From CAYWVR01 sp964461715 (GTDB lineage: Bacteria > Planctomycetota > Phycisphaerae > FEN-1346): a stretch of DNA of 64,000 bases. The first letter of the stretch is position 1. Each line of letters opens with the position of its first letter. Of the stretch, positions 24,346 through 33,359 are shown in pieces. Where the stretch lies: contig CAYWVR010000009.1 in the NCBI GenBank assembly GCA_964461715.1, positions 1 to 64,000 on the forward strand, read 5' to 3'. The position numbers were made by a program, and so were the translations under genes. The notes under the pieces were generated by a model. It was not told where the DNA came from and made no database searches. It saw nothing but the letters and a program-made list of their open reading frames with translations.

Positions 24346-26694
24346 TTACGCGGACTCTTCGATCTCCAGGTCGGCCGGGACGTCCTCGGTATGTCGGCAC
24401 TTCGGGTAGCCGGAGCAGCCGAGGAAGTTTCCCCTTCGGCCCGAGCGGAGGACGAGCTTCTTTCCGCAATCCGGGCACTCGCGGTCGGTGACCTGGGGCT
24501 TGGGGCGTGAGGTTCGCGGGCGTCCGGCGCCCTTTTTCGGGGCGCCCTTGGCCTTCTTTTCTCCCGGTAAAGGCTTGGCATTACGGCACTTAGGGAAGGC
24601 CGAGCACGCCAGGAACGGGCCCCGGCGTCCCCGCTTGATGACCATCTCCGCGCCGCACTTCTCGCAGACCTCGCCGGTGGGCTCGGGGCGGATGGGGTTG
24701 CCGTCGGCGTCCGAGGGGAGGGTGGAGCGGCACTTGGGGAAGTTCTCGCAGCCGAGGAACGGCTCGCCCTTCTTGTTGACGCGTAAGAGCATGGTCCCGC
24801 CGCACTTATCACAGGTGTGCTCGGTGCGCACCGGCTCGGGGCGCTCCTGGCCATCGGGGTTCCGGGTGTACTTGCAATCCGGGAAGCCCGAGCAGCCCAG
24901 GAAGGGGCCCGTTTTGGACCACCGCTTGACGAGCGGCTTGCCGCAGTCGGGGCAGGGGCCCGCGTCCTCGACGGGCTGGTGCTTCTCGCTCTCCATCTCG
25001 TCTTTCGCTTTCTGCAGGGCCTCGGCGAACGGGTCCCAGAACTCGCGAATGACCTTCAGGGAGTCGGTTTTGGCGTCCTCGACCTCGTCGAGCTGGTCCT
25101 CCATGTGGCTGGTGAACCCGACGTCCATGATCTTGGGGAAGTGCTTGACGAGCTTGTCGGTGACGACCTCGCCGAGCTCGGTGGCGTAGAAGCGGCGCTT
25201 TTCCTGGCGTGCGTACCCCCTTTCCTGGATAGTACTTACGATGGTGGCATAGGTGGAGGGGCGGCCGATCCCGAGCTGTTCGAGACGCTTGACGAGGCCC
25301 GCCTCGGAATAGCGCGGCGGGGGCTGAGTGAAGTGCTGGGTCTCCTCGAGGCTCTTGAGATCCAGCTTCTCGCCCTCCTCCAGGGGCGGCAACTGTTGCT
25401 CGTCCTTGCCCATGCGGACGCCCGTGACGCGGGTGTGGCCGTCGTAGATGAGCGTCCGGCCGCGCGCCTTGAACAGGCCGGTCATCGAGTCGGCGGCGGC
25501 CTCGATCTCGGCGTCGGTGACGTCCCAGAGGGCGGGCCTCATCTGGCTGGCGATAAAGCGTTTCCAGATCAGCTCATAGAGTCGGGCCTCGTCCCGCTCC
25601 AGGAGTCCTTTGACGCTCTCGGGCGTGCGGGAGACGTCGGTCGGACGGATGGCCTCGTGGGCTTCCTGGGCGCGGCCGCGCGACCGGTACGCAGGCGGTT
25701 TCTCGGGCAGATAGGCGTCGCCGAACTCCTTGGCGATGGTCTCGCGGGCGGCCTGGCGGGCCGAGGGGGCCACGTGGTAGGAATCCGTCCGCATGTACGT
25801 AATCAGGGCCACCGGGCCCTCCGAACGCAGCTCCACGCCCTGGTAGAGCCGTTGGGCCAGGGTCATGGTTTTGCGAGTCGAGAAGCTGAGCCGGGTGGAG
25901 GCGGCCTGCTGGAGCTGGCTGGTGATGAAGGGCGGGGGGGCCTTGTCCTGAACACGGCGGCGTTTGACGGCCCGGACGGTGTATACGGCCCTGCGCATGG
26001 CCTCGCCGACGGTCTTGGCGCCGGCTTCGCCCGAGGGGCGGAACTTCTCGCCGTCGACCTTCGCGAGCTGGGCCTTGAATTCGCCCTTTTCGTCCGGACG
26101 GGCCAGGATGGCGGCGATACGCCAGAATTCCTCGGGCTTGAAGTCGCGGATCTCGCGTTCCCGCTCCACCAGGATCCGCACGGCGACGCTCTGGACGCGG
26201 CCCGCGGAGAGGCCCTTGGCGACCTTTTTCCAGAGGAGCGGCGAGAGCTTGTAGCCGACGAGACGGTCGAGGATGCGGCGGGCCTCCTGGGCGGCGACCT
26301 TCTCCATGTTGAGATCGCCGGGCTCGCGGAAGGCCCTCTGGATGGCCCCCTTGGTGATTTCGCTGAAGACGACCCGCCGCACGGCCTCCGGGGCGAGGTC
26401 CAGGGCCTGGCAGAGGTGCCAGGCGATGGCCTCGCCCTCGCGGTCGAGGTCGGTGGCCATATAGACGGTCTCAACCCCCTTGGCGGCCTTCTTGAGACCG
26501 GAAACGATCTTCGACTTGTTCTTGAGGAGGGTGTAGGTGGGCTCAAAATCGTGCGCGACGTCGACGCCGAGTTCCTTGGGCGGGAGGTCGCGGACGTGGC
26601 CCATGGAGGCGGCCACGCGGTAATCTTTGCCCAGGTAGCGTTCGATGGTCTTGGCCTTGGCGGGGCTCTCGACGATGACAAGGTTTTTCGGCAC
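24346..26694 (-). CDS. topA: DNA topoisomerase I
   Basis: The 782-residue type IA topoisomerase relaxes negative supercoils. It has a Toprim start NLVIVESPAKAKTIERYLG, the acidic triad region YMATDLDREGEAIAWHL, the active-site Tyr in LITYMRTDSYHV, and a C-terminal run of five zinc-ribbon repeats (CPDC, CDKC, CEKC, CPDC types) from about residue 565, the last near CSGYPKCRH. GTG 26694 is chosen because GGGAG lies seven bases upstream and the Toprim begins there; an in-frame start 40 codons earlier would precede the promoter. A Lys/Pro-rich linker sits between the last ribbons. A clear promoter lies about 50 bases upstream. Confidence 0.97.
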   Translation of the reverse strand: MPKNLVIVESPAKAKTIERYLGKDYRVAASMGHVRDLPPKELGVDVAHDFEPTYTLLKNKSKIVSGLKKAAKGVETVYMATDLDREGEAIAWHLCQALDLAPEAVRRVVFSEITKGAIQRAFREPGDLNMEKVAAQEARRILDRLVGYKLSPLLWKKVAKGLSAGRVQSVAVRILVEREREIRDFKPEEFWRIAAILARPDEKGEFKAQLAKVDGEKFRPSGEAGAKTVGEAMRRAVYTVRAVKRRRVQDKAPPPFITSQLQQAASTRLSFSTRKTMTLAQRLYQGVELRSEGPVALITYMRTDSYHVAPSARQAARETIAKEFGDAYLPEKPPAYRSRGRAQEAHEAIRPTDVSRTPESVKGLLERDEARLYELIWKRFIASQMRPALWDVTDAEIEAAADSMTGLFKARGRTLIYDGHTRVTGVRMGKDEQQLPPLEEGEKLDLKSLEETQHFTQPPPRYSEAGLVKRLEQLGIGRPSTYATIVSTIQERGYARQEKRRFYATELGEVVTDKLVKHFPKIMDVGFTSHMEDQLDEVEDAKTDSLKVIREFWDPFAEALQKAKDEMESEKHQPVEDAGPCPDCGKPLVKRWSKTGPFLGCSGFPDCKYTRNPDGQERPEPVRTEHTCDKCGGTMLLRVNKKGEPFLGCENFPKCRSTLPSDADGNPIRPEPTGEVCEKCGAEMVIKRGRRGPFLACSAFPKCRNAKPLPGEKKAKGAPKKGAGRPRTSRPKPQVTDRECPDCGKKLVLRSGRRGNFLGCSGYPKCRHTEDVPADLEIEESA

Positions 26695-27000
26695 GTGGGT
26701 CTCCCGAACGGCGGCCGGGGCGTCGGAAACGCGTTTCGTGGCGGCCCTCATACTGTCGGCGAGGCCGCGTGTCAAGGTCCATCCCTTTTCGCCGCGCGTC
26801 GCGCGGGCGAGCACCCAGCGGTACCGGGGCTACGGGCACAGGCGCCTTTTCCGTACGGCCGGAGAACCGGCCCGTCCCCTCTGGGGCCCCGGGCCCTGGC
26901 CATTGTTGGGGGTGTCCGGTGAGTGCGTCAAGGGGTCGGGGTGCTTGCATCGGGGGGTCCGGCCCGCTAATCTGGCTCCCGAGGGGCGAAAGGAGGCCCG
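26695..27000. other. Divergent intergenic region between topA and the nitroreductase gene
   Basis: This 306-base divergent region holds the topA promoter (26747-26775). A poor plus-strand candidate TTGCAT - 17 - TAATCT lies near 26943-26971 for the nitroreductase gene. No other feature was seen. Confidence 0.55.
26747..26775 (-). promoter_or_regulatory. Promoter of topA
   Basis: On the minus strand a perfect TTGACA (26775-26770), 17 bases, TATGAG (26752-26747). The leader to GTG 26694 is about 47 bases, which also rules out the upstream in-frame start. Confidence 0.7.
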
Positions 27001-27576
27001 ATGACCGTCGAGGACCTGATTGTCCGGAACCGTTCGTACCGCCGATTCGACGAGGAGAAGCGGATCGACCGGGAGACGCTGCTCGCGCTGGTGGACCTGG
27101 CTCGCCGCACCCCGAGCGCGGCCAATCGTCAGCCGCTGAAGTATGTTCTGGTGCACGAGAAGGGCGATTGCGACCGGATGTTCCCGTCGCTGCATTGGGC
27201 GGGGGCGCTGAAGGATTGGGTCGGACCGGCCGAGGGCGAGCGGCCGGCGGCGTACGTGCTGGTGCTCCTGGACACCGAGATCACCCGGGATGCGGGTTGC
27301 GATCACGGGATTTCCGCCCAGTCGATGCTCCTGGGGGCCGTGGAGCGGGGCTTGGGCGGGTGCATGCTGGGGGCCATTGAGCGGCCGCAGATCGTGCAGG
27401 ATTTCGGCATTCCGGAGCGGTACAAGGTGCTGCTGGTCGTGGCCCTGGGCGTGCCGGCCGAGAAGTGCGTGCTGGAAGAGGTCGCGGGGGACGGCGACAC
27501 GACCTACTACCGGGACGACGGGGGCGTTCACCACGTCCCGAAGCGGCGGCTGGAGGACGTGGTGGCGGCGTGGTGA
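27001..27576 (+). CDS. Nitroreductase-family FMN oxidoreductase
   Basis: The 191-residue protein has the nitroreductase fold signature: RNRSYRRFDEEKRI at the N-terminus (phosphate-binding Arg cluster), RTPSAANRQPLKYV, and the C-terminal CMLGAIERPQIVQDFGIPE with VALGVPAE. These proteins bind FMN and reduce diverse acceptors with NAD(P)H; the natural substrate cannot be told. It has a good AAAGGAGG site before ATG and appears to be monocistronic. Confidence 0.92.
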   Translation: MTVEDLIVRNRSYRRFDEEKRIDRETLLALVDLARRTPSAANRQPLKYVLVHEKGDCDRMFPSLHWAGALKDWVGPAEGERPAAYVLVLLDTEITRDAGCDHGISAQSMLLGAVERGLGGCMLGAIERPQIVQDFGIPERYKVLLVVALGVPAEKCVLEEVAGDGDTTYYRDDGGVHHVPKRRLEDVVAAW

Positions 27577-27638
27577 GGGTCTCGGCGGGGTCCTGCGAGA
27601 ACTTCGCGCGGGCCTGATGGATAGCCGACGGGAATCGT

Positions 27639-27667
27639 TTGACCGCGGCGGATTTTGGAGGTATAGT
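27639..27667 (+). promoter_or_regulatory. Promoter of the frame-disrupted PEP-CTERM gene
   Basis: TTGACC (27639-27644), 17 bases, TATAGT (27662-27667); five of six matches in each box. The leader to ATG 27839 is about 165 bases. Confidence 0.7.
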
Positions 27668-27838
27668 GGAGGTGGTTAAGGGTAGTGGCAAAGCCTGAAT
27701 TCGCCGTGGTGGAGGGCCGGGTCCGAAAGGGCCGGGTCTCGTTGCATTGGGCCTCTGCGTGGCGCCGGAGTTCGACTCGGAGCCCGCGGGCGGGCAAGGC
27801 GCCTCGGTCGCCGCCCCGAACATAAAGGAGGCCTACCC

Positions 27839-28655
27839 ATGAAGAAACTCATCCTGATGCTCGCCGCGCTCGGTGTGTTATCCGCTGGGGCGGTCGCCGA
27901 AGACCTGAACGACCCGCCGTGGGGCGATCTGACGTCCTGGCCGGAGACGTTCAACCACTGGGATTTCCCGACGCTGCTTCCGGGCGTGCCGGAGGAGCCG
28001 CCGCCGCCCCCGCCTGAGGTGCCTAGCGAGGTTCAAAACCCCTTCGGGAATCCGTTCATCGTGTGGCCGAGCGGGGAGATGGAGCTGCCCGACGCGGGCG
28101 GAAACCCGACCGTCGTCAACGTTGCGACGGAGGTCCAGTGGGTGGATTACGTCCATCCGGACGGCACGGTGGAGCCGGGCGTTGCGACGGTCCACATCGG
28201 CGTCACAGACCCCGGCGGACAGGAGAACAACAACATCCAGGTGCCCGTATCGATCTTCATCCCGAACAGCCCGCACGAGAACCTCGTCAAGAAGGTCTTC
28301 TGGCAGATGACGTCCGACAAGTCGCCGACTCCGCAGGGCGACCCCCCCCGTGGTGACGCCGACGACCAACCCCCCCGGGGCCGCACCGTCGGGGCCCCAT
28401 CCCGGCTCGTCGGGCGAGAATGACGTCCCGACGGGCATCCCCGATTGGCAGCATGACAACAGCAACTGGTACACCTATAATGGGATGAACGAGATCGGCC
28501 CGAACCCGGAGGGCGAGTGGCTGACCTTCTGGCTCGTCAACTCGACGAACATCGAAGAGATCGTCGTCGACACGATCTGTATGCCCGAGCCGGCTTCGAT
28601 GGGCCTGATGGCCTTGGGCGGGTTGGCCTTCCTCGTCCGGCGCCGCCGCCGCTAG
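27839..28655 (+). CDS. PEP-CTERM protein with a frame break in a C8 run
   Basis: The first frame (27839-28423) starts with a signal peptide (LILMLAALGVLSAGAVAE) behind AAAGGAGG and has a Pro-rich segment (EEPPPPPPEVP). It runs into a run of eight C's at 28342-28349, after which the sense continues in the +1 frame to 28655, ending PEPASMGLMALGGLAFLVRR plus Arg residues. With seven C's the two parts join smoothly (GDPPVVTPTTNPPG). The tail, composition and stop are intact, so this is one gene of about 271 residues interrupted by a one-base insertion, a sequencing error, or slippage. No catalytic domain was recognised. The promoter and ribosome site look functional. Confidence 0.75.
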
Positions 28656-28733
28656 GCGACGGAAAACGCGAAAGCTGCACGAACTGAAACAGCCGCGTGG
28701 CCCTACCGAAGGCGGCAGGGGCGGCGGGGATCG

Positions 28734-31109
28734 CTATCGGAACGTGGCGATCGTCACCCCCCGGCCGCCTTCGCCGCGCTCCCCGAAGCGGTACGATTCG
28801 ATCAGGGGGAACTCCGCCAGGAACTCCTGGACCATCTGCTGGAGGGCCCCCGTGCCGTGGCCGTGGATGATGCGGACGCTGCCCAGATCGGCCAGGGCGG
28901 CCTCGTGGAGGTAGGTTTCGAGGTTGCGGCGGGCCTCCTCGTAGCGCTGGCCCCTTAAGTGGATTTCCGGCGGGACGGGACCGGTGGGCCGGACGACGGT
29001 GCGACCCTCGGGCGGCCGGCGCTCGGGCCGGGCCCCTTCGGCGTCGGGTTCGAGGACGGCCGAGGCGTCGACTTCCATCGCCAGACCGCCCGCGTCCACG
29101 CTCACCTTGCCCTTTCGGGCGTCCACGGCCGTCACGGTGCCGTGGGTCCGCATGGACTCGACCCAGACGCGGCGGCCGGGCTCGAGGTCCTCCAGGGGGA
29201 TGCGATTCCGCGGGCGCGGGGCGAGGCGGCGGCTCTGGGCCCTCAAACCCTCGCGTTTCTCCTCCACCTTCCGCCTCAGATGCCGCGTCCGGGACGCATC
29301 GGCGCCCGCGCGGCGGGCCTCCTCGAGGGCCCGCTCCATCTGGCGGCGGGTATTCTCGACGAGCCCTCGAGCCTCCTCGGCGGCCTTGCGGAGGGCCTCC
29401 TTTCGCTCCCGCTTGACGTCCGTCAACTCCTTCCGGAGACGATTCTGGGCGGCTTCGGCCTCCTCGCGGCGGCGCCCGGCGGCGGCGGCGTCGGCCTCGG
29501 CTTTGCGAAGGGACGCCGTCAGGCGGGCCAGGAGATCCTCCATGGCCAAGGCGTCCGAATCGAGCAGGGCCTCCGCTCCCTCCAACACTTCCTCGGGCAG
29601 GCCCAGGCGGCGGGCGATCGTGAGGGCGTGGCTGGCCCCCGGACGTCCCAGGACCAGGCGGAACGTCGGCCGGAGCGTGGCGGGGTCGAACTCGACGGCA
29701 GCGTTGTCCATGCCCGTCTGCTCGTGGACGAAGGCTTTGACCTGCGAAAGGTGGGTCGTGGCGACGGTTCGGGCCCCGGCGGCGTGCAGGGCACGGAGGC
29801 ACGCACACGCCAGGGCCCCGCCCTCGATCGGGTCGGTCCCCGCCCCCAGCTCGTCCAAGAGCACCAGGGACCGTCGGTCGGCCTCGGCGAGGACCGTCCG
29901 GATGTGCTGGACGTGGCCGGAGAAGGTCGAGAGGTTGGCCTCGATGCTCTGCTCGTCGCCGATATCGACGAGAATTCGCCCCAGAAGCGGGAACGCCGTC
30001 CCCCGGTCCGCCGGCACGGGGAGGCCCGTGTGGGCCATCAGGGCCAACAGGCCGATCGTCTTCAGGCTCACCGTCTTGCCGCCCGCGTTGGCCCCGGTGA
30101 CGGCGACGGTTCGGATCGGCTCCTCGGGGACGAAATCGAGGGGCACGACGGCCTCGCCCGCCTCGGCGAGCGTGTCCTCCAGGACCGGGTGCCGGCCGGC
30201 CACGATGGCCAGAGAACCGCCCTCGGCGACCGTCGGCCGGACCATCCGGTGGGCCCGGGCGTAGCGTGCCGAGGCCCGCAGAACGTCGAATTCGACGAGC
30301 AGGGCCACATCCCTCCGCAGGCCGTGGAGATGATCCCGGACGCCGGTGGTCCGCTCCCTCAGGATGCGGCGGACTTCGCGCTGCTCCTCGGAGGCAAGGC
30401 CCCGAAGCTCGTTTCCGAGGTCCACGACGGCCTGGGGCTCCAGGAAGACGGTGGCCCCGGAATCGCTCCGGTCGTGGATGATGCCGGGCACCTGGCCGGC
30501 CTGGTTGGCGACGACGGGGATGACGTTGCGGCCGGACCGCCGGGTGACGTAATCGCCCGTCAGGAAGGGCTTGACGTCGGCATTCTCGACCATGGCCTCC
30601 AGGCGGCTTCGGATGCGGTCCTCGACCTTTCGCATCTCCACGCGGACCCGCCGCAATTCGACGGAAGCCCGGTCCGCGACGGTGCCGTCGGGCTCAATCG
30701 CCGCTTCGATGGCGTCGCGCAGCTCGGGGGCGGGGACGAGGTCCAGGGAGAGCTTCCAGAGGGTGGGAGCGTCGGCCCGGAGCCGCCGGAATACCTTCTG
30801 GAGGTCCTCGGCGTTGCGGAGAACCGTGGCGACGGTCCGAAGCTCGAGCGGGGCGAGCATGGCGTCTTCGATGGCGGCCCGCTCCAGGATGTCGGCCGGA
30901 TTCTCGAACCGCTCGACGGCGAAGTCGCGGCCGAGCTCGAGGACGGCCATGGCGTCGGCGGTGCGGTCGGCGCGGGTGCGGATGGCCTCGGGGTCGGACG
31001 TCGGCTCCAGGGCCCGCGCGGCCTCCTGGCCCGGGGCTGTCCTGGCCCGGGCGGCGATGCGATCGAGGACCTTGCCGAACTCGAGCCGCTCCCGGGTGTG
31101 GGCGTTCAT
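28734..31109 (-). CDS. mutS2: MutS2 family ATPase with Smr nuclease domain
   Basis: The 791-residue length is typical. It lacks the mismatch-recognition domains of MutS. Seen: the core/lever region, Walker A GANAGGKT (339-346), Walker B LLDELGAGTDP, ATTHLSQVKAF, a long Arg/Glu/Ala coiled coil (about 490-590), a KOW-like segment and a C-terminal Smr domain from about 715 (IHLRGQRYEEARRNLETYLH, RIIHGHGTGAL). Family members act against recombination or rescue collided ribosomes. The ATG overlaps the stop of the upstream gene in ATGA, so translation is coupled to an exported caspase-like protein. The earlier open frame before this ATG is a shadow of that gene. Confidence 0.95.
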   Translation of the reverse strand: MNAHTRERLEFGKVLDRIAARARTAPGQEAARALEPTSDPEAIRTRADRTADAMAVLELGRDFAVERFENPADILERAAIEDAMLAPLELRTVATVLRNAEDLQKVFRRLRADAPTLWKLSLDLVPAPELRDAIEAAIEPDGTVADRASVELRRVRVEMRKVEDRIRSRLEAMVENADVKPFLTGDYVTRRSGRNVIPVVANQAGQVPGIIHDRSDSGATVFLEPQAVVDLGNELRGLASEEQREVRRILRERTTGVRDHLHGLRRDVALLVEFDVLRASARYARAHRMVRPTVAEGGSLAIVAGRHPVLEDTLAEAGEAVVPLDFVPEEPIRTVAVTGANAGGKTVSLKTIGLLALMAHTGLPVPADRGTAFPLLGRILVDIGDEQSIEANLSTFSGHVQHIRTVLAEADRRSLVLLDELGAGTDPIEGGALACACLRALHAAGARTVATTHLSQVKAFVHEQTGMDNAAVEFDPATLRPTFRLVLGRPGASHALTIARRLGLPEEVLEGAEALLDSDALAMEDLLARLTASLRKAEADAAAAGRRREEAEAAQNRLRKELTDVKRERKEALRKAAEEARGLVENTRRQMERALEEARRAGADASRTRHLRRKVEEKREGLRAQSRRLAPRPRNRIPLEDLEPGRRVWVESMRTHGTVTAVDARKGKVSVDAGGLAMEVDASAVLEPDAEGARPERRPPEGRTVVRPTGPVPPEIHLRGQRYEEARRNLETYLHEAALADLGSVRIIHGHGTGALQQMVQEFLAEFPLIESYRFGERGEGGRGVTIATFR

Positions 31110-31984
31110 TCCGGGGCCCCTACGGGTTGGCGATCGCGGGGCGGGCGGACGCAGACGGTCGAGGCGAGCTGCGCGCTGTGAAGCCGCCGGAACGCCGTCG
31201 CCTCCTGCTCCATGCGGGCGAAGAAGGCCGCCCAATCGTCCTCCGAGGCCGGGGCGCGGGGCGTCTGGAGGCGAGCCTGGAGCCACATCAGGCCCAGGAA
31301 GCTGACCTTCCCGTCCCACTCGCCCGGCATGTGGGCGGCGAGCCACGCGGCCGCCCGGGGGAAGCGCCGGACGAGGTCCAAGGGGCGCGGCGAGGCGACG
31401 TCCAGCTCGTAGCTCCGTTCGTGGGCGGCGGAGGCCATCACGATCCACGAATTCGTCGCCAGGTCGCCCCCCAAAGCCGCGGGGGCATGGCAGACGTCCA
31501 TCACCACGATTCGCCGCGCATGCGAGGGCAAGGCGGGGCCCGCCAGCTCGGAAAACGGCGTGCAGCCGCCGCCCGGTCCCGTGAACTGCCACGCCCCGCC
31601 CGGTGTCTGCCGCGACCCGAGGTAGACGACCGAGACGTCCGCCTCTGCCGGTCCGGGAAGCTCGGAGAGGGCTTGACGGGCTTCCTCCGGCGAAGGATCG
31701 ACATGCGGAGGGGCCGACCGCAGGTTCGGATACCATGCCGCCAGGGTCTTCTCGATGATGAGCGCCGTGGCCTGCCACCCCCGGAGGGGCCGCCCGTCCG
31801 GGTAGTGGACGTTGACGATGCGGTCGAGGGCCACGCGGGCGGGCGACGTTTCCGAGGCCGCCAGGTCGGTCGGCGGGATTCGGTCGCGCCACGCCTGCGC
31901 GCAACCACTCCCTATCGCCAGACTTAGGGCGACGAGGACCGCCGAGATACGGCGGCGTCGGGTTCGAGCGTGCGCGACAGTCAA
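31106..31984 (-). CDS. Exported protein resembling a caspase-like (C14) fold, catalytic His apparently missing
   Basis: The 292-residue protein has a Arg-rich start then a hydrophobic signal (ISAVLVALSLAIGSGCAQA); the Cys could be a lipobox but GSGC is not canonical. The middle resembles bacterial caspase-like peptidases: ADVSVVYLGSRQ sits where the family has a GHG loop, RRIVVMDVCHAPA resembles the catalytic Cys strand, and WIVMASAAHERSYEL resembles the following strand. The catalytic His loop is absent. The best start is TTG 31984, with GAGGGA 11 bases upstream; no ATG or GTG precedes the signal. The stop overlaps the mutS2 start. Fold assignment is by eye and uncertain. Confidence 0.5.
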   Translation of the reverse strand: MTVAHARTRRRRISAVLVALSLAIGSGCAQAWRDRIPPTDLAASETSPARVALDRIVNVHYPDGRPLRGWQATALIIEKTLAAWYPNLRSAPPHVDPSPEEARQALSELPGPAEADVSVVYLGSRQTPGGAWQFTGPGGGCTPFSELAGPALPSHARRIVVMDVCHAPAALGGDLATNSWIVMASAAHERSYELDVASPRPLDLVRRFPRAAAWLAAHMPGEWDGKVSFLGLMWLQARLQTPRAPASEDDWAAFFARMEQEATAFRRLHSAQLASTVCVRPPRDRQPVGAPE

Positions 31985-32147
31985 GGCGGTGAATCCCTCG
32001 GTCCGGCCTCGCGGGTGGGTACCCTATCGGGGCGGCACGAAGAACACAAGGCCCTGCCCGCCGCGGCGGCGGCTACTCGGGATGATGGGGGTGGCCTTCC
32101 GGCATCGGCGGCTAAACTTCACGAAGGACCGGCGGCCGGGCGGGCCG

Positions 32148-32603
32148 TCAGTCGACGTGCGGCGGCGGAGTGGCGGGGACGCGGGTGGCGGCGCCGCGGG
32201 TCAACTCCGCGATCTCCCACCCCCGGTGTCGCCAGACCCGTTCGTTGAACCGGACGCGGGCTTCGAGGTCCCCGATCTCTTCCTCGAGGTTCTCCAAGTG
32301 GGCCCGGGTCTCCTTGGTCTGGCCGCCCCGGTCCAGGCCGCGCGGCGGGACGAGGTCGCCGTCCGGGCCGCGCGTCCAGCCCTCTTCGAGGAGCCGGGTT
32401 TCGAGGCGGTCATGCCGGGCTTTCCTGGCTTCGAGCTGGGCCCGGGCGTCGGTGTAATCGGCCTTGATCTGCCCCTTGGGCCGCGTGTCCCCCGAGGGCC
32501 CCGACGTCGGCTCACACGGGGGCGCCGCCGCGGCCAGCACGGGGAGCAGTATCCCAAGAAGCGTCGGGGACGGAAAGCTGCGCGCGTGCCTACGGGACCT
32601 CAT
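32148..32603 (-). CDS. Small exported coiled-coil protein
   Basis: The 151-residue protein has a signal peptide (TLLGILLPVLAAAAPP) and two charged helices (ARAQLEARKARHDRLETRLL; ETRAHLENLEEEIGDLEARV) separated by a Gly/Asp/Pro linker (GWTRGPDGDLVPP). Layout, length and spacing match the neighbouring 150-residue protein, suggesting duplication, although identity is low. AGGAGGAG precedes the ATG. The function is unknown; an envelope-associated spacer is plausible. Confidence 0.65.
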   Translation of the reverse strand: MRSRRHARSFPSPTLLGILLPVLAAAAPPCEPTSGPSGDTRPKGQIKADYTDARAQLEARKARHDRLETRLLEEGWTRGPDGDLVPPRGLDRGGQTKETRAHLENLEEEIGDLEARVRFNERVWRHRGWEIAELTRGAATRVPATPPPHVD

Positions 32604-32772
32604 GCCTCTCCTCCTTGTGCCATGGATGTGGTTACGGCTTGCACGTGCAGCCGGACGCGGACTGGGCGTGCCAACGGCCGGCGCCGGCCGCGCGTCCGCC
32701 CGATCCGATCCCTAATATTCTACCCCGGCTAGAGCCCAGCGTCAAAGATGAAGTGGAGGCGCGGCGCCGGGC

Positions 32773-32813
32773 AAAAAGGAACCGCCCGCCGACGGGAAGA
32801 GGTCGGCGGGCGG
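32773..32813 (-). terminator. Intrinsic terminator of the coiled-coil protein gene
   Basis: CCGCCCGCCGAC (minus strand 32813-32802) pairs perfectly with GTCGGCGGGCGG (32793-32782), with an eight-base loop, followed by TTCC and five T's (32777-32773). It ends transcription of the gene at 32844-33296. Confidence 0.85.
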
Positions 32814-32843
32814 CGAATTTCATGAACGGCTTCGGGGCTCGCG

Positions 32844-33296
32844 TCAGGGGTGGCCCCCGCAGCCGCTACTACCGGTCGTCGGCGTGGTGGGGGGCGTCAC
32901 CCGGCTGCCGGCCCCGCTGGCGTGGCGGCTCACGTCGTTTTCGGGCCGACTGTGCGCCTGCTGAGAGGAGTGAAGTTCCTCCCGAAGGTCGCGCAGGGAG
33001 TTGTTGAGCGTCTGCCATTCGCTGCGCAGGTCGCGGATGTGCGCCTGGGCATCGTGCGGCGTCAACGACAGGGGCCCCGCCATCCCCCCTCGCCACTCGT
33101 TCGTCTCGGGGTCGAGATCGTGGCCGTAGTCCTCGAGTTCTTGTCGAATCTGATCGCGCCGCTGTTCGCGCTGGTCGATATCCGACTGCACCTGGGCCGG
33201 TGTGCGGCGCTGTGAAGACGGGCATGCCATCTGCGTCAGGGCCAAGGCCCCGACCAAGAGGACGACGACGCCATACGCCCATCGCTTCGATCGCAT
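32844..33296 (-). CDS. Small exported coiled-coil protein (similar to its downstream neighbour)
   Basis: The 150-residue protein starts with a signal (VVVLLVGALALTQMAC); the Cys lies where a lipoprotein Cys would be, but the QMA before it is not a standard lipobox. Two amphipathic helices follow (VQSDIDQREQRRDQIRQELE; AQAHIRDLRSEWQTLNNSLR) with a DPETNEWRGG linker, then a Ser/Thr/Pro/Gly tail ending CGGHP. It shares its plan with the 32148-32603 protein. GGGAGG precedes the ATG and a strong terminator follows. The function is unknown. Confidence 0.65.
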   Translation of the reverse strand: MRSKRWAYGVVVLLVGALALTQMACPSSQRRTPAQVQSDIDQREQRRDQIRQELEDYGHDLDPETNEWRGGMAGPLSLTPHDAQAHIRDLRSEWQTLNNSLRDLREELHSSQQAHSRPENDVSRHASGAGSRVTPPTTPTTGSSGCGGHP

Positions 33297-33359
33297 CTCG
33301 GCCTCCCTTCCATCCCCGTGCAGGATGAAGATCGGACAGCCCGAAAGGACTTGCCCGGG

